From assembly GCF_031755915.1 (NCBI RefSeq), contig NC_083383.1, forward strand, positions 4,096,001 to 4,160,000: a stretch of DNA of 64,000 nt, given 5' to 3'. The stretch comes from Ziziphus jujuba (lineage: Eukaryota; Streptophyta; Magnoliopsida; Rosales; Rhamnaceae). Positions within the stretch are counted from its first letter, which is position 1, and the number at the start of each line of letters is the position of its first letter. This document shows positions 61,151-64,000 of the stretch, piece after piece. Made by a program: the position numbers and the translations under genes. Below the pieces are notes generated by a model that worked only from the letters and a program-made list of their open reading frames with translations, was not told the DNA's origin and did not search any database.

Positions 61151-61229
61151 AAGGTGATGGATATTCGCTATTACGTTTAAAAAAAAATAAAAAAATTAAT
61201 AAAAAAAAAAAAAGGTGATGGATATTCGC
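61151..61229 (+). mobile_element. A-tract insertion with 18-bp exact target-site repeat
   Basis: aaggtgatggatattcgc occurs exactly at 61151-61168 and 61212-61229. It flanks tattacgttt plus an A-rich tail of about 33 bp, a very clean signature of poly-A retroposition of an almost empty cargo. Confidence 0.8.
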
Positions 61230-62149
61230 ATATTAGATCTGTCTATTTTCGTAAAAGTTCCGCAATCATTTTCCTCCCAATCTTTTTCAGTTTTCTTTTT
61301 TTTTTCTATACTCTTTTGTTTTGTTTTGTTTTGTTTTTTTCTTTTGAGGAATGTACGATTTTGCTTATATTTGATGAAGCTCGATTTTTAGTAGTCGTGG
61401 GCCTGAACTTTTTTGTATTTCATGTCCGTTATAATAATTTAAAATGGGATGAGGATTCTTGTTTTTATTTAGCTTTGAAAGATATAATATAACATGAGAT
61501 AAAGAAGCAATTCTATGATTAAGATTATTTCTCTCTCATCTCCAACAAACAGAAAAAATAAAATTATTTCTATCTTTCAATAAAATAAAATAAAAGACTT
61601 CAAATATAGTTATTTTGAAATATATATATATATCCAACTTCCACCAAAAAAAAAGAAAAAAAGATAGAGAAGAAATAAATGTGCATTAACTATATATTTA
61701 AAAAGCATTAATATCCTTGTCAATGCAACTTTTATTTTATTAAATCATTATTTATTCTAAAAGTTAGAACTAATAAAAAATAAAATCAACAAACATATCA
61801 AACTTATTTTCCAATAAAATCAACATAAAAGTTGAAAGATTAAATCATGACTCTATGTATATTTGTCTTCAAATGCCAGAGGATGAGAAAGGATAAGCAG
61901 TCAATGTTTTAATTTATAAAAATAACAAAGCTAAATTTAAAAATGTTTTTATTATACATAGGTAAATATTTGACTATTTATTTAACGTAGCACTTAACGA
62001 TAAAAATGCCACGAAAAGTAAATTCTTATAATAAAAAAACATTTCCACTCGTTCTTTCGTCTAAAAAATATAAAAGGAAAAAAAATATAATTTATCTGTC
62101 AATATGCCGTCAATATTGTATTTACTATTATCCGAGCAACATGGTCAAC

Positions 62150-62191
62150 TGTTTCCATTTTTTTTTTTTGTGGTAAATAAGTGTTTCCATT
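62150..62191 (-). mobile_element. poly-T/GGTAAAT micro-insertion with 10-bp exact flanking repeat
   Basis: tgtttccatt at 62150-62159 and 62182-62191 flank T(10)GTGGTAAATAAG. Confidence 0.65.
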
Positions 62192-62633
62192 AAATATGAT
62201 AATTAAAATGAGAGTTAATTAGTATGAATTTTGTTTTTTTTTTTTTTTTTTTTGGCATTTTGTTCTCCAAACCAAACTTGATCTCCTGAATTATCACTCT
62301 ACAGTAAAATTATGGAATTACCTCTTAAATTCAATATCATTTTCTCTTGGATTTTATACTTTGTGGATAAGCAAAGACTCCAAAAGTGCAAAAATTCCAA
62401 GCGAACTAACAAATTATGAACATGATCATTAATTAGCTAGCTAGGCACTCATAACATCAGAAACCTCTTCAATAATCAAATGACAAAAGTTTTATTTAAG
62501 TCGAATATTAATATGTGGTTTTAGTTTAACTTAGATATTAAAGTAGATGTATATTGGTTAAACTAAAAATCAAAGAAAAGAATAAGAATAATTAATCCAA
62601 ACTTATTGAACATAAGATGGGTTGAATTATGAT

Positions 62634-62681
62634 TAAAAATATCATGGGTTTTTTTTGGTAAATAAAAATATCATGGGTTTT
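62634..62681 (-). mobile_element. 19-bp exact repeat flanking TTTTGGTAAA
   Basis: taaaaatatcatgggtttt occurs at 62634-62652 and 62663-62681 around only ttttggtaaa, the shortest member of the GGTAAAT group. Confidence 0.65.
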
Positions 62682-62797
62682 GAATCTATTTACAACTCCC
62701 TTTCAACAGTCTACATACATAAAAAGACAAAGGGGGTACACGTAAAATCTCTGTACCCATTATGGGTTTTGATGTAAATGTAAGTGATGGCTGATCG

Positions 62798-64000
62798 CTA
62801 AATCTCCACAACCCAGCCTTTCTTATCCTCAATCATGCCCGTTTTAATTCCCATGAGGGTTGAGTAGAGTACAGGACAAACGGTGTCAATTCCAGTTTTG
62901 AACTCTTTCCTGTAGACATTGGTAAATGCGTGTAAATAACTACATGACACGTGTAGGTAAAAGAGAGGAGGATGAAGATGTGACCTTTTGTTTTGATATG
63001 TGATGGTACCCACTGGGGCAACGCCCACAGCAGTTCCTGTGCAGAATACTTCATCAGCGTCCATTATTTCATCCACGGGAATGCTACGTTCCTCCACCTT
63101 AGCCCCATCATTTATATAAATAGTATGGTTTCAATATTTCTTTTGTTTTTCGGATATATAAATTGATTTTGTAACATATGAAATATAAATTATTTCATTT
63201 GGAATTGAATATTTCACACCTTGTAACCATGGTCACCAGCAATTTCAATCACCGTTTTACGGGTTATACCTGCAAGAATAGTCCCAGCCGCAGGAGGAGT
63301 TGAAATAACATTGCCCTGAAATTATCAAACAAACATATATATATCTAAATATAATATTTTGCTTCATAAAAAACGCATGAACCATAAATTTAATCCTAGG
63401 AGGCCGGTTTATAAAGTTAAAATTTTCATTTTTTTTTTTTTTTAATACCGAAACTCTTTACTGTTCTATAAACTCTTTACTGTTAATGGAACGAGTTTTG
63501 TACATATTAACTTGGATAGGAATACAAACACTTTAATAAAATATGGAAATTATATTCCACAAGTCATTTTTTATTTTTTTAATATTGGAAGTGGCGGATT
63601 CAATTTCTTAATTATTGCATAATATAATACTAGTTTTATCATTGATTTATTTATTTTTTTTTATTTTTTTTGATATTGAAGGTGGAAGATTTGATCTTAA
63701 AATTATTGTATAATAAAATAATGATTTTGCTAATAATTGACCTCGTAAAGGCTTATACACATCAAATTTAAACATCACACTCTAATTCTATTACATATCA
63801 AAATTTAGAAGTATTCATCAACGAATTTTTTTTAAGTAAAATCAACATATTACAAAATTAATTAAGATAAACATTTAATATTAATAGCAAATCCAAAAAA
63901 CAACTTAAAATTCTATATATATATATATATATATATATGTAACGTTAATTGAAACTAAAGGTCAAATATATATATATATATATATGTGAAATTGATTATC
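62798..64000 (-). CDS. BCAT: branched-chain amino-acid aminotransferase, copy D, 3' part, runs off the window
   Basis: Three terminal exons are present: 63315-63220, 63097-62985 and 62909-62798. They read [20 protein letters not shown] and EIAGDHGYK, then [38 protein letters not shown] and [16 protein letters not shown], ending DKKGWVVEI and a stop. Lengths 96 and 113 bp match copies A and C; the last exon is 112 bp against 115. From 63316 to the window end no earlier exon is found, so the intron before exon 8 is longer than 680 bp, or the gene is rearranged beyond the edge. Its wording is closer to general plant BCATs (APVGTITYQ) than to A or C, so it may be the older copy. Whether the whole gene is intact cannot be judged here. 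Confidence 0.85.

Larger units (their letters stand above)
57345..62630. other. long AT-rich intergenic region between BCAT C and D
   Basis: No gene with domain or splice support. Contents: a GC-richer patch at 58300-58540; (TA)n at 58749-58776 next to T-runs; (CAA)n at 58803-58829; many poly-T/poly-A runs; and micro-insertions at 61151-61229 and 62150-62191. The open frames near 58540-58950 are low-complexity translations of these runs. Confidence 0.6.

Overview
This is nuclear DNA of a flowering plant, a eudicot and probably a woody or rosid one. The lineage is inferred only from the general look of the proteins. The DNA is AT-rich, genes are split by many GT..AG introns, intergenic spaces are long, and there are many A/T homopolymers, microsatellites and retroelement scraps. 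Nothing prokaryotic, organellar or viral stands out.

Layout, left to right. (1) 1-6 kb: gene-free, with a 5'-truncated LINE tail. (2) 6.29-8.49 kb (+): an intact 4-exon 1-aminocyclopropane-1-carboxylate synthase (ACS) gene for ethylene synthesis. From 11.5 to 13.9 kb follow decayed pieces of further ACS copies in scrambled order (3' flank, C-terminus plus 3' flank, 5' flank, exon-4 fragment). Between them sit a broken heat-shock-factor fragment and a tRNA-derived SINE. (3) 14-16 kb and 26.7-28.0 kb (-): related, broken F-box/DUF295 genes flanking (4) 19.0-25.8 kb (+): an intact 10-exon OSCA/CSC1-like (RXW8 type) mechanosensitive-channel family gene coding for 750 aa. (5) 29.1-30.4 kb (-): a 3-exon gene for a small, probably plastid, membrane protein of unknown function. 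(6) 34.0-35.4 kb (-): an intact R2R3-MYB of the RAX/MYB36 group (360 aa). (7) 39.8-41.8 kb (-): a frameshifted fragment of a NO VEIN-like giant protein. (8) 42.1 kb to the window end (-): a tandem array of four branched-chain aminotransferase (BCAT) genes. Copy A (387 aa) and copy C (385 aa) are intact, copy B is a pseudogene, and copy D runs off the right edge.

The genes do not form one pathway. ACS makes the ethylene precursor, BCATs interconvert Leu/Ile/Val and their 2-oxo acids, OSCA proteins are osmo/mechanosensitive cation channels, and the MYB is a developmental regulator. The strongest themes are local duplication with decay (ACS, F-box and BCAT) and many tiny A- or T-tract insertions flanked by 8-19 bp direct repeats. 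Several of these end in ATTCACC/ATTTACC next to the A-tract. I read them as extremely 5'-truncated retrotransposon insertions. Intron-exon structures were deduced by hand from reading-frame continuity, splice dinucleotides and, for the BCATs, agreement between paralogues. Total lengths came out as whole codons in every complete gene.
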